64,000 nucleotides of DNA. Origin: GCA-2746795 sp963747345 (GTDB lineage: Bacteria; Chloroflexota; Anaerolineae; Promineifilales; Promineifilaceae). This document shows, piece by piece, positions 28,560-37,709 of the stretch (positions are counted from its first letter, which is position 1; every line of letters starts with the position of its first letter). The DNA is taken from the NCBI GenBank assembly GCA_963747345.1, contig CAVVFA010000009.1:782804-846803 (forward strand), written 5' to 3'. The position numbers were made by a program, and so were the translations under genes. The notes beneath the pieces are model-generated. The model made no database searches, had not been told where the DNA came from, and saw only the letters and a program-made list of their open reading frames with translations.

Positions 28560-29057
28560 ATGAAACGATTAATTTTAGGTGTCCTTGTTTTATTGTTAGT
28601 CAGTTTAGCCGCTTGCACCAGCAGCGGCGACGCCGAATCAGGATCAGGCGAAATGGTCATTGAACATGTGCAAGCCAACATGACAATGCCATCCGATACC
28701 GGTTCCGTCTGGGTCAACATCACCAACAACACCGGCCAGGATGATGCCCTCACCGGCGCAGACGTGCCGGGCTGTGGTACCATCGAATTGCATAACATGA
28801 TCATGGAAGGTGATGTCATGGTCATGCGTCAAGTCGAAGGTGGGCAAATCCCCATTCCCAACGGCGAAACCGTTGAACTCAAGCAAGGTGGACTACACAT
28901 CATGTGCATCGGCAAAGAAGCCCCATTGGAACTAGGCACATCCGTCGCTATCACCCTGCACTTTGCCAACGCCGGCAACATTGATGTCACCGGTAAAGTG
29001 GTTGAACCAGGCGGCATGATGAATATGGATAACAGTGACGGAGGAATGGATAAGTAA
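28560..29057 (+). CDS. PCuAC-type periplasmic copper(I) chaperone
   Basis: 165 residues, lipoprotein signal (lipobox LAAC). The family copper motif H-M-x(n)-M-x(n)-H-x-M is seen as LHNMIMEGDVMVMR and GGLHIMCIG. Met-rich C-terminal tail (GGMMNMDNSDGGMDK) may bind extra copper. Works with SCO in copper loading of cytochrome oxidase. GGAGG lies just upstream and a terminator follows. Confidence 0.92.
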   Translation: MKRLILGVLVLLLVSLAACTSSGDAESGSGEMVIEHVQANMTMPSDTGSVWVNITNNTGQDDALTGADVPGCGTIELHNMIMEGDVMVMRQVEGGQIPIPNGETVELKQGGLHIMCIGKEAPLELGTSVAITLHFANAGNIDVTGKVVEPGGMMNMDNSDGGMDK

Positions 29058-29088
29058 CCGTTTTCTGTAAAACCTGTTGTGATTTTTT

Positions 29089-29123
29089 AGACCTTCGCGG
29101 TTTTGTCCCGCGAAGGTCTTTTT
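29089..29123 (+). terminator. Rho-independent terminator after PCuAC gene
   Basis: Perfect 12-bp arms AGACCTTCGCGG (29089-29100) and CCGCGAAGGTCT (29108-29119) followed by T's. Confidence 0.9.
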
Positions 29124-29545
29124 ATTTCAAGTGAACAAACCCGAAAACATCACCCTCTCGCCAACAGATCGTGCACCATTTCTTCTCTTCACTATTCGAC
29201 AAAGTATTGGCTGAAAACGGCCGTTACCCATTACAATTAGTCTCAAATCACTCCCCAATACGATCACGTTTTTGCACAAATTCCCAAAACTCACCGCTAA
29301 TTTTGGTCAATCAGTCCCTTCACACCCTATTCAATTTAAGGTATAGTGTTCGCCTGAGAAATGCTTTTACCCTCAGTTCACAGTTAACAAACCACCAGTA
29401 CCATTGCAGATTTTTTCGTAAGCATGTTATAATCTTTTGAAATTTGGTTGAGGTGTCAACTAAATTAAGCAAAGATACATTTCATTTATCGTGGTACTCA
29501 GTTAATATTCGTACCACATCCCAAAAGAATAGCGAGGACTGCTCA
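29124..29545. other. 422-bp non-coding stretch before glycogen phosphorylase
   Basis: AT-rich leader with one AACGGCCGTT copy (29216-29225). An 89-codon frame (29171-29440) has no ribosome site and reads unlike protein. The glgP promoter must be here, but I cannot place it. Confidence 0.4.
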
Positions 29546-31679
29546 ATGAGTTTCTTTGATAAAAAAATTCCTGAAAAAATCAATCGTTTACCCGAACTAA
29601 CCTACAACCTCTGGTGGAGTTGGACACCAGAAGCACGCAACCTGTTTAAGCGCCTGGACTACGCTTTGTGGAAAGAAACACATCACAATCCAGTTCAAAT
29701 GCTGCAAGAACTGACAGAACAACAACTCAGTGCAGCAGCTCAAAATGCCGCCTTTGTACGACATTATGAAAAAGTCATGATGCTGTACGATCAGAAAGTG
29801 AAAAGTAATGATGCTTGGTTCCCTAACAATTACCCCGATCTACAAAATCAAGTCATTGCCTACTTCTCTTTTGAATTTGGACTGCACAGTTCATTGCCCA
29901 TCTACTCTGGCGGTTTAGGCATTCTCTCTGGCGATCATGCCAAAGAGGCCAGCGATTTGGGACTGCCCTTCGTCGGTGTTGGCTTCTTCTACCCACAAGG
30001 TTATTTCCGACAGCGCATCCCCTCCCATGGCTGGCAAGAAGCTGTCTACCAACAGTTAAACGTCAACCAGGCACCCGTTGCCCCTGTGTACCTTGAAGAA
30101 GATAAGGAACTCCACATCAGCGTCTATCTCGGCGACCGCCACGTGTACGCCCGTGTTTGGCACGTGCATGTAGGTCGGATTTCTCTCTATCTTCTCGATA
30201 CCGATGTAGACGAAAACGATCCCTGGGACAGAGAACTCTCTGCCCGCCTCTACTCTGGTGACAGCGAAATGCGTATTCGCCAGGAAATTATGCTGGGAAT
30301 TGGCGGGGTGCGTGCTTTGCGTGCCCTCGGCTTCAAACCCAGTGTCTGGCATATGAATGAAGGCCACTCTGCTTTCCTGCTGCTAGAACTCATTCGAGAC
30401 AAAGTACGCGAAGGCATGAGCTTCGAAGAAGCCAAAGCCTACATTACCAAACATTCCGTCTTCACCACCCACACGCCCGTTCCGGCTGGACATGATGCCT
30501 TCTCATTTGATGTTGTAGGGCGTTACTTCAACGGCTTCTGGGATGATTTAGGACTGACCCGCGAAGAATTCATTGGCCTCGGTGAACATCAAGAAACCTG
30601 GGGCAAAGCCTTTAATATGACCATTTTGGCTCTGAAACTGGCCGGTCAATCCAACGCCGTTAGCAAGCTTCATGGTGAAGTCTCCCGTGAAATGTGGCAA
30701 GGCGTGTGGCCTGAAAAAGAGGTCAAAGATGTCCCGATTGTCGGCATCACCAATGGTGTTCACTTGCCAACCTGGATTGGCAGCGAACTCAGTGACATGT
30801 ATGCCAAATATCTGGGGCCAGATTGGGTCAAGTACGCAAGATGACCCCGCAATGTGGCAGCGCTTGGCCAATATGCCGGACAAAGAGCTGTGGGACATGC
30901 ATTTACTCCTCAAGCGGAAATTGATGAACTTCCTGCGTAGTCGTGCTCGTCGCCGCTGGGTGGCTGGTGTCAATGATGCCACACAGGTGATGGTCGGCGG
31001 TACGCTGCTTGATTCTGATGCCCTCACGATTGGCTTTGCCCGTCGTTTTGCCACCTACAAACGTGCCGATCTCATCTTCCGCGATATTGAGCGCATGAAA
31101 AAGTTATTGCTCGATTTCCATCGCCCGGTGCAGATCGTGTTCGCAGGTAAAGCACATCCGGCTGATGATCCGGGCAAGAGCCTGATTCAACGCATCTACA
31201 ATATGACTAAGAACAATGAACTGGGTGGTCGTGTGGCGTTTGTGGAAGATTATGAAATGCACATGGCACGTTACCTGACTCAAGGTGTTGATATTTGGCT
31301 GAATACGCCCCGTCGCCCCCGTGAAGCCAGTGGTACCAGTGGTATGAAAGCGGCCGTCAATGGCGTACCCAATCTGAGCATTCTCGATGGGTGGTGGGTC
31401 GAAGGCTACAATGGGGCTAACGGCTGGGCTATCGGCAAAAACATTGCGTACACGGATCAAGAGCTGCAAGATAATGAAGATGCCAATTCCATCTACAGTT
31501 TGCTGGAAGATGAAATCATACCACTTTACTATGATCGCGATCACGATGATGTGCCGCGTGGGTGGACAGAGGTTATGCGTGAATCTATCCGCTCGAATGC
31601 GCCTATGTTCAGCATGACGCGCATGATTAAGCAATACACGACTGAGTTGTATATTCCAGCTATGGACGTCAATAAATAG
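29546..31679 (+). CDS. glgP: alpha-glucan (glycogen) phosphorylase, short type (one frameshift)
   Basis: About 710 residues after a +1 shift near 30833. It releases glucose-1-phosphate from glycogen. Visible: DUF3417-like N-terminus (ELTYNLWWSWTPEARNLF), AYFSFEFGLHSSLPIYSGGLGILSGD, HMNEGHSAFLLLE, FTTHTPVPAGHD, ITNGVHLPTWIG, GFARRFATYKRA, and the PLP-lysine motif EASGTSGMKAAVNG. The intact motifs on both sides argue that the shift is a sequencing error. ATG 29546 follows GAGGA; the longer in-frame start at 29444 has no site. A terminator follows. Confidence 0.92.
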
Positions 31680-31702
31680 TTTCGATTTGTTTGCGAATTT
31701 GT

Positions 31703-31740
31703 AGGGATGGGGTTGAATAGTTCAATCTCATCCCTTTTTT
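31703..31740 (+). terminator. Rho-independent terminator after glgP
   Basis: Imperfect arms AGGGATGGGGTTGAA and TTCAATCTCATCCC with a 3-nt loop, then six T's. Confidence 0.85.
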
Positions 31741-31750
31741 ATTTATCTGC

Positions 31751-32083
31751 TATGGGTCGTTGGCTAAAAAGATTTTCTGACTGCTATTTTTCTCCTGTTT
31801 TGGCTGCTGCTTTTGCTGTTTCCTTGCATGGCTTTTAATTTAGCGATGCGCACGGAAATCAATATAGGGAGCAATGTGCGTGTATTCCTGGTGGCAGAGG
31901 AGATGGGTGAAGGAATTGGGGTGGAATGGCAACGGCCGTTTACCTCAACAGATGCACAGCTTGTATGGAAACGGCCGTTACCTACTTCATGTGGGAAGGC
32001 GAACCTGAAAACATCACCTACTGCCAATGTACAAATCCCACAACGGGAGAACAACTCCCCAGCACCCCCACCACTTGTAAATA
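31751..32083 (+). CDS. possible small exported Cys-rich protein, frameshifted
   Basis: No single frame is complete. One frame gives a hydrophobic signal-like run (TAIFLLFWLLLLLFPC) and then VRVFLVAEEMGEGIGVE. A second frame, entered near 31930 between two copies of the iterated palindrome, reads RCTACMETAVTYFMWEGEPE and ends PTTCK. Together they would make about 110 residues. The weak start context and two shifts make this uncertain. Confidence 0.3.
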
Positions 32084-32136
32084 ACAACAATTTTGTAGAA
32101 ACGACCCGCTGGGGCGTCTCCTAAAGAGGAAACATC

Positions 32137-32568
32137 ATGAGCAATGTTGCCGTAAAATGGACTGGAGAAAACAGTCAAATGTTCATCGGCCGAGATTCCT
32201 TCGGCCACGTATTAATGGCTGGTTCCTGGCCGCAAGACGAGAATGATGAATGGCAAGAGTGGAAAGCCATCAAACCCTCAGATTTACTACTGATCAGCCT
32301 CGCCTCTTGTTCAGCCCATGATGTCGTCATGATCCTCAAACGGCAGCGCCAACCACTCATCAACCTCTACGTCAGCGTCGATGGCACACAAGCCGCCGAA
32401 CCACCCTACCAGTTTACAGACATCCACCTGCATTACACAGTCGAAGGGGAAGGTTTAAGTTCTGAAAAAGTAGAACGTGCCATCCAACTGTCCGAAGAAA
32501 AATATTGCTCTGTTGCCGCTACCGTACGCGGCGTGGCTAAGTTAAGCCACAGTTTCGAGATTAAATAG
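32137..32568 (+). CDS. OsmC/Ohr family protein
   Basis: 143 residues with the two redox cysteines of the family (LASCSAHDVV and KYCSVAATV). Such proteins reduce organic hydroperoxides using thiol or lipoyl donors. The Ohr/OsmC subgroup is not resolved. AGAGGA ribosome site upstream. Confidence 0.9.
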   Translation: MSNVAVKWTGENSQMFIGRDSFGHVLMAGSWPQDENDEWQEWKAIKPSDLLLISLASCSAHDVVMILKRQRQPLINLYVSVDGTQAAEPPYQFTDIHLHYTVEGEGLSSEKVERAIQLSEEKYCSVAATVRGVAKLSHSFEIK

Positions 32569-32686
32569 AGCAGCAAAAACACATCTATCTTAAAACTTTG
32601 CCACCTTGCCACCTTGCCACTCTTACATTTATATACATTTCGTCCAGAGAATGTGATACAATCCCCAAAATATTTGGTGCTGAGTT

Positions 32687-33235
32687 ATGACAAAACAAAC
32701 ATTACCCACAACACAATATCCTGCACTTGTTCCTGAGCCATTCAAACCAACTGATAGGCAAAGAGAACGAGAGGCGGCGCTTAAACGATTTAATCGCCTT
32801 TACGTCTTGGCACCCGTCATTGCCATTAGCGTCATCTCCGTTCTCATTATCGTTTTCATGGTCATTGCGGTCTTGATCATGGCCTTCAGCGGCAATGTCA
32901 ACAGCACATTCCTGTCCTTCATTTCTGGACTGGCAGACATCACCATCATCATGTTTACAATCCCCATGATTATTCTGATGATTTCAGGGCCTATGCTGCT
33001 GGTAGCCATGATTAACAATTCTCATAAACGGCGCAAAGCTGGCAAACCCGCCTTCGATCAGGGTGGCAGCTTCCAGGTCTTGCTCTGGAAAATGGATAAC
33101 CTCATCGAGAAAAGCCAAAATAAAACAAATGAGATCGCACCTCAACTGGCCGATCAGGTCATTCGCTTTAATGAATCTATCGCCTATGTCAGTGCCTTCT
33201 CAAAACAAATCTCAAGTTACTTCAAACGGAGCTAA
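32687..33235 (+). CDS. hypothetical membrane protein with two helices
   Basis: 182 residues: basic N-terminus (RQREREAALKRFNRLY), two hydrophobic helices (about 41-70 and 80-108) and a cytosolic C-terminal helix pair. No family recognised. The next gene begins 3 bp after its stop, implying translation coupling and a two-protein membrane complex. Confidence 0.75.
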   Translation: MTKQTLPTTQYPALVPEPFKPTDRQREREAALKRFNRLYVLAPVIAISVISVLIIVFMVIAVLIMAFSGNVNSTFLSFISGLADITIIMFTIPMIILMISGPMLLVAMINNSHKRRKAGKPAFDQGGSFQVLLWKMDNLIEKSQNKTNEIAPQLADQVIRFNESIAYVSAFSKQISSYFKRS

Positions 33236-33238
33236 CAC

Positions 33239-33481
33239 ATGACAGAATTAGAAACAATCGAAGGAATTGAAGCACAAGAAAGATTAAATTGGAAAATAAA
33301 AATGTTGATTGGTGGCGCACTTGTCGGGGCGGTATTAGGCACTGGCACGTCATTTCTCATGGCGCGTGCGTCTGAAGAAAAACGTGGCGGCCCACCAGAA
33401 TTCAAAACGATGGAAGTCTTAAAAATCGCCATCAGCCTATTCGGCCTGATTCGAGGTATTGCCGCGTTAGGCGATGATTAA
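33239..33481 (+). CDS. small membrane protein, partner of the preceding gene
   Basis: 80 residues with a glycine-rich transmembrane helix (IGGALVGAVLGTGTSFLMARA) and a second mildly hydrophobic segment near the C-terminus. Co-transcribed with 32687. Unknown function. Confidence 0.7.
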   Translation: MTELETIEGIEAQERLNWKIKMLIGGALVGAVLGTGTSFLMARASEEKRGGPPEFKTMEVLKIAISLFGLIRGIAALGDD

Positions 33482-33588
33482 TTCATCCTTTTTTTACAGG
33501 ATCGGACTGCTTTTTACAATATACTTACCAAAAATCTAACAGAGTCACACACAAGTGACCATAATTTACTGATTTTTGGGGAAAATTC

Positions 33589-33969
33589 ATGAAAACTATC
33601 ATCGTGGTCGACGACGATTTAACCAATACCAGCCTCCTGAAAATGCTCTTAGAAATTGAAGGCTATCAAGTAATCACCTGCAAAAATATTGCGGAAGCAA
33701 AAGACGCTGCCGAAAAAGGTGCAGATGGGTTTGTGGTTGATTGTCATTTAGCGGGTGGTATGAGTGGCTTGAGTTTATTAAGGGACATACGGGCTGGGAA
33801 AACGGCCGTTACCCCCAACACCGTCGTCATCATGGCCTCTGGCGATCATCGTCTCCAAGAAGAATCCCTGGAAAGTGGTGCCGATCGATTCCTACTCAAA
33901 CCCTATTCCCCAACTGAACTATCCTCAGAATTATCCAAGCTATTAGCAGAGAGAGAACATAGTGGCTAA
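33589..33969 (+). CDS. single-domain response regulator
   Basis: 126-residue REC domain: acidic pocket DDD near residues 8-10, phospho-acceptor Asp in FVVDCHLAG, and conserved Lys in FLLKPYSPTEL. No output domain. It overlaps the PHP-AlbA gene (GTG at 33962), so the phosphorylation signal is probably passed to, or sensed with, that protein. Confidence 0.9.
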   Translation: MKTIIVVDDDLTNTSLLKMLLEIEGYQVITCKNIAEAKDAAEKGADGFVVDCHLAGGMSGLSLLRDIRAGKTAVTPNTVVIMASGDHRLQEESLESGADRFLLKPYSPTELSSELSKLLAEREHSG

Positions 33970-35732
33970 ACCAAGCCGAACAAACCAATCAAACCAGCCC
34001 TCGCGCCAATGGCGGCGCATGGATCTCCACTTACATACACCCGCATCCAACGATTATCAAGAACCAGAAGTCTCATATTTAGACATTTTGCGCCAGGCAG
34101 AGATACGTGGTCTGGATATCATCGCCTTCACAGACCATAACTCCGTTGCTGGATTTTGCTGCGATGAAAAAAGAAATCGAACAGTTGCTCTGGCTAGAAA
34201 GCCTAAGCAGGATGCATCCAGACGAACAACGTCTCCTGGACGAATACCGTCGCTTGCTCAGTAAAATTCTGGTGCTGCCCGGATTTGAATTCACGGCCAC
34301 CTTTGGCTTTCATATCCTGGGTATCTTCCCCTCCGAAACACCCATCAACTACCTGGAACATTTACTACTCACCCTCAACATTCCTCGCAGAAAAACTCAG
34401 CGAAGGCAGTTCCACCGTAGGCTCCACCAGTGATGTGTTGACCGCCTATCGCGTCATCAACGACGCAGGCGGCATTGTCATTGCGGCACACGCCAACTCC
34501 AATCATGGCGTTGTCATGCGCGGGCTGGATATTGGCGGGCAAACACGCATTGCCTATACGCAAGATTCCAACCTGCACGTTCTGGAAGTGACCGATTTAG
34601 AAAAACGTGGAAGCTATACCACCCGTCGGTTCTTCTCTGGCTCCAAGCCAGAATATCCCCGCCCCATGCGCTGCATCCAAGGCTCAGATGCACACCGCCT
34701 CACCCGCGAGAACCCAACCTCTTCTAAAAATCTGGGCATCGGCGACCGTATCACTGAAATTTTGATCGACGAAGCAAGTTTTGATTCGCTGGCGAAGGTA
34801 CTCAAAGGCAACGACCTCTCCTTGACACGTCCCTACCGTGGGCCAGCCAACCCCATCGACTTCGTGCAATTGGCGCGGGAAGAGGGCGAATCCATCGTGC
34901 AGGTATTCCACCAAAGCCTCGCACAACGCGGCGGCTATAAAGACAAGGTTCTACGCGATATTTGCGCCATGTTGAACACGAATGGGGGTACTATATATGT
35001 AGGGATCTCCGCCGATCCAAAAGAAGATCCCATCGGTGTACGAGACCCCAAGATAGTCATTGACCAACTGCATACAGCCATTTCCAATCGCATTACGCCA
35101 CAACCAGATATTCAAATCGATACCCTGCCCTCGAAAAACAAACAAGTTGTGCGGATTACTGTGCAACCTGGCCAAGAAATCCCTTACGCCATCGACAACT
35201 ACCAGTTCTACGTGCGAGATGACGATGAAACCAACTTGGCCGTACGGGAAGAAGTGGTACGCCTTGTTCGCCGCAGTTTGCAGCAAGAAGATGTTACTGA
35301 ATTGATCCCGCCGCCCAGTGGAACAACCAATTGCGCCGCAAACCAGCCAAACAAAATGGGAGCAGCACCCGATCTACTTCCAAAAAGATCGAGCCACCCC
35401 GCACGGGTGTCGAAATTGTCGATAGCGAAAAGCGAAAAAACGTCATGTACCATACCGTACGCGATTTACGAAATGGCAATCTCATCCAAAACGTTTCAAA
35501 ATCTTCAGCACGCAAACTATGGCATTATGCTATTTCACAAGCCGAAGAGGGCAAACCCAACCCCAAGCAAATTAAATGGCAAGGAAATATGTCGGTCATC
35601 AGCCGTCGGGAAAAAGGCGACAATGTGTGGTATGACTTAGCCCTGCGCGATAACGACGACATCCATATCTACTACGGCGTCACGGATAGCGGGCTGAATG
35701 ATGAGTGGCTCGCACTCGTTGGTGAAAGTTAG
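33962..35732 (+). CDS. PHP phosphoesterase fused to AlbA_2/Schlafen-like domain (three frameshifts)
   Basis: About 590 residues after shifts near 34150, 34385 and 35325. The N-terminal PHP metallo-hydrolase (MDLHLHTPAS, AFTDHNS, IAAHANSNHG, IQGSDAH) carries the usual metal-binding His/Asp set. Then an AlbA_2 (divergent AAA-4/Schlafen-like) domain follows (LREDICAMLNTNGGTIYVGI style near 34950). A C-terminal beta-rich part ends EWLALVGES. GTG start overlaps the response regulator. PHP proteins cleave phosphoesters; with the Schlafen-like part a nucleic-acid or nucleotide substrate is plausible. Confidence 0.78.
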
Positions 35733-35763
35733 CCCCCTCTTAATCTCCTCCCACAAGGGGGAG
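35733..35763. repeat. dispersed repeat family 3 (CCCCCTC...GGGGGAG)
   Basis: Short hairpin-forming CCCCCTC / GGGGGAG element right after the PHP-AlbA stop. Related C/G-run elements at 44728-44801 (inside sppA) and 54158-54245. Confidence 0.5.
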
Positions 35764-35773
35764 AAGTTTATCT

Positions 35774-36271
35774 ATGAATATTGGCATTTTGACGGTTAGT
35801 GACCGGGGCGCGAAGGGCGAGTATGAAGACCGTAGTGGGCCTGTCATCGCAGAAATCATCGGGGAAAGTACGGATTGGCAGGTGAGCCATCGCGCCATCG
35901 TACCTGATGAAATAACAATCATTGCTGATATATTGCGCGATTGGTGTGCCGAAAATGTGCATCTCATTCTTACAACGGGCGGCACTGGCTTTTCCCCTCG
36001 TGATATTACCCCAGAAGCCACACGCCAAGTCATTGACCGAGAAGCGCCCGGCATTGCGGAAGGTTTACGGACTGAAAGCTTCAAAATCACCAAACACGCG
36101 ATGCTGTCCAGAGGCATCGCTGGCATTCGCGGGAACACGTTAATCATCAATCTGCCGGGCAGCCCCAAAGCCGTGCGCGAAAACATGGATGTGCTGCTTC
36201 CTATTCTCCCCCACGCCCTGGAACTCCTCAACAACAACCCAGACAGCGAAAATAGTCATCGTTCTGTTTAG
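35774..36271 (+). CDS. molybdenum cofactor protein MoaB/Mog family
   Basis: 165 residues. Molybdopterin-binding fold with LTTGGTGFSPRDITPEAT and NLPGSPKAVRENM, both diagnostic. The enzyme adenylylates molybdopterin (Mog) or is a MoaB paralogue. Sequence alone does not separate the two. No other moa genes nearby. Confidence 0.9.
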   Translation: MNIGILTVSDRGAKGEYEDRSGPVIAEIIGESTDWQVSHRAIVPDEITIIADILRDWCAENVHLILTTGGTGFSPRDITPEATRQVIDREAPGIAEGLRTESFKITKHAMLSRGIAGIRGNTLIINLPGSPKAVRENMDVLLPILPHALELLNNNPDSENSHRSV

Positions 36272-36303
36272 CATACATATCCACCAAAACTGCAATATGG
36301 GAG

Positions 36304-36422
36304 TTAGGTAAACCACAAAAAGTTCTTAAAATTACCAACACGCAAAATTGTAGTTTCCTGTCAAGGAAAAGCGGGTTTTGCACAATTTTATTTCCAAAAA
36401 CTTTCCCGCTTTTACCTAAATC
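36304..36422 (+). repeat. ~118-bp dispersed element, copy A
   Basis: Matches, in inverse orientation, the segment 50147-50265. Both have a CCACAAAAAGTTCTT end, a central GGAAAAGCGGGTTTTGC and a CCAAAAACTTTCCCGCTT end. Ends are partly complementary, so it can fold. It has no coding capacity and may be a small non-autonomous mobile element. Confidence 0.75.
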
Positions 36423-36666
36423 AAAGGCTTTTGGAATAAGGGTCTTGATTTTAGGGTTTAAAAGACGAAAGGCTCAAACCGGGCAGTTTGAGCCTTTGCC
36501 AAGGGAAAGGATATTGCTCCGTGGAGGAGTTGGGAGAAGAAGAATCTTTGAGGAGATTCATTAAGTAATTTTCAAGGGTAAATTACTTAACTGCTGGAAT
36601 GATACGCTGGGTTGTGTTAACGGCCGTTTAACATCATGTTACCGTTTTGATAAGCTTTTTCCCCAG
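36423..36666. other. hairpin-rich non-coding stretch
   Basis: Holds an inverted repeat AGGCTCAAAC / GTTTGAGCCT (about 36472-36498), another, TTAAGTAATTT / AAATTACTTAA (about 36560-36590), and one AACGGCCGTT (36619-36628). No gene seen. Lies between convergent genes. Confidence 0.55.
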
Positions 36667-37701
36667 TTAGCGAACTGCTTCTAACAGCGCTCGCATACCC
36701 GCTAAATTTTTTGCCAAATCGAGGTCGGTATGCGTTTTTAGCTCAACCGTCAGAGCCGGAATCTCTTGTGTTGCCAGCCAATCCGCCGCATCTCCCGTTA
36801 CCGGATACGCATCAAATTTTTCATGAACTGGATAACCAGCGGCCAAGCCGTAGATGTTGGCCGCCTTGAGCGTTGGCGCATACGTCTCGCCGCAGCCTGA
36901 GGCAAATACACCATCGGCGGCGCTATGCAAAAAGACAACAACTTGCGGTGAGGTTGCCAGCAAAAAATCACGTAAGGCCTGCGTTTCTGGCTCAGAGAAC
37001 GGTTCTGTCCCCCCACTCACCCATTGATTCTGCCAATAGGCAGATTGGCGCCACTCGCAATCCCAGTTGCGATTCAGATCAACTTCATTGGCATTGAAAC
37101 GACTCAGCAAAATATCTTCTGGCAAGATTTCCTCACCATCCTCAGCCGCAACCCGCGTTTCAATAATTGCTGGCAGCAGCGCTTGCCCATCAGGATTCGC
37201 AGACGGGATGATGGTCAATGTGACCGAATCAGGAATAAGGTCTGGATTTTGGGCAAAATAGGCGATGGCTTCATACGCCAAGTCGATGGTGTTCTGCTCA
37301 TACCCACCGTGCATCCCGCCTACAATGACGACTTGATTGGGGCCATTTTTGAACTGGTGGGCGGTTAACGGCCGTTCCTGCACAGAAGTCCCAATCACCG
37401 ACAGCAAATTCAAGGCCATGCTGGTGGCAGTCGGTGGCGGGGTGACAGAGGGAGGTGGTGTTTCGGTTGGGTATTGGAGGACAGGGGTGGCTGTGGGAAC
37501 GGCCGTTGTCGGAATCGGCGTGGGTGAAGGCAAGGGCGTGACTGTAGCAGTCGGGATTGGCGTAAATGTCTGCACAGGAGGGGCGGTAGCAATTAATGTG
37601 GGCGGTGGTTCAGCTTCAGCGCCACAAGCCGTCAGCAAACCAATTACGAGCAAAAGCAAACAACACCGGACGCTTTGTTGTAACTTATTTTTATCAATCA
37701 T
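36667..37701 (-). CDS. M14-family zinc peptidase lipoprotein
   Basis: About 344 residues. Lipoprotein signal (lipobox LLTAC), a Pro/Thr-rich linker of about 70 residues, then an M14 carboxypeptidase-like domain: zinc ligands HGGYE, substrate residues DLNRNWDCEW, and the third ligand in VVFLHSAADG. C-terminal glutamate probably in ALTVELKTH. Acts outside the membrane on peptides or cell-wall peptide. Start at 37701 is provisional, with no strong ribosome site; it follows the kinase stop by 8 bp. Confidence 0.82.
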   Translation of the reverse strand: MIDKNKLQQSVRCCLLLLVIGLLTACGAEAEPPPTLIATAPPVQTFTPIPTATVTPLPSPTPIPTTAVPTATPVLQYPTETPPPSVTPPPTATSMALNLLSVIGTSVQERPLTAHQFKNGPNQVVIVGGMHGGYEQNTIDLAYEAIAYFAQNPDLIPDSVTLTIIPSANPDGQALLPAIIETRVAAEDGEEILPEDILLSRFNANEVDLNRNWDCEWRQSAYWQNQWVSGGTEPFSEPETQALRDFLLATSPQVVVFLHSAADGVFASGCGETYAPTLKAANIYGLAAGYPVHEKFDAYPVTGDAADWLATQEIPALTVELKTHTDLDLAKNLAGMRALLEAVR

Positions 37702-37709
37702 AAAGAGGA

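Noticed and set aside
29171..29440. 89-codon ORF before glgP
   Set aside because: No ribosome site, no protein-like pattern, and it includes the iterated palindrome in a non-coding leader.
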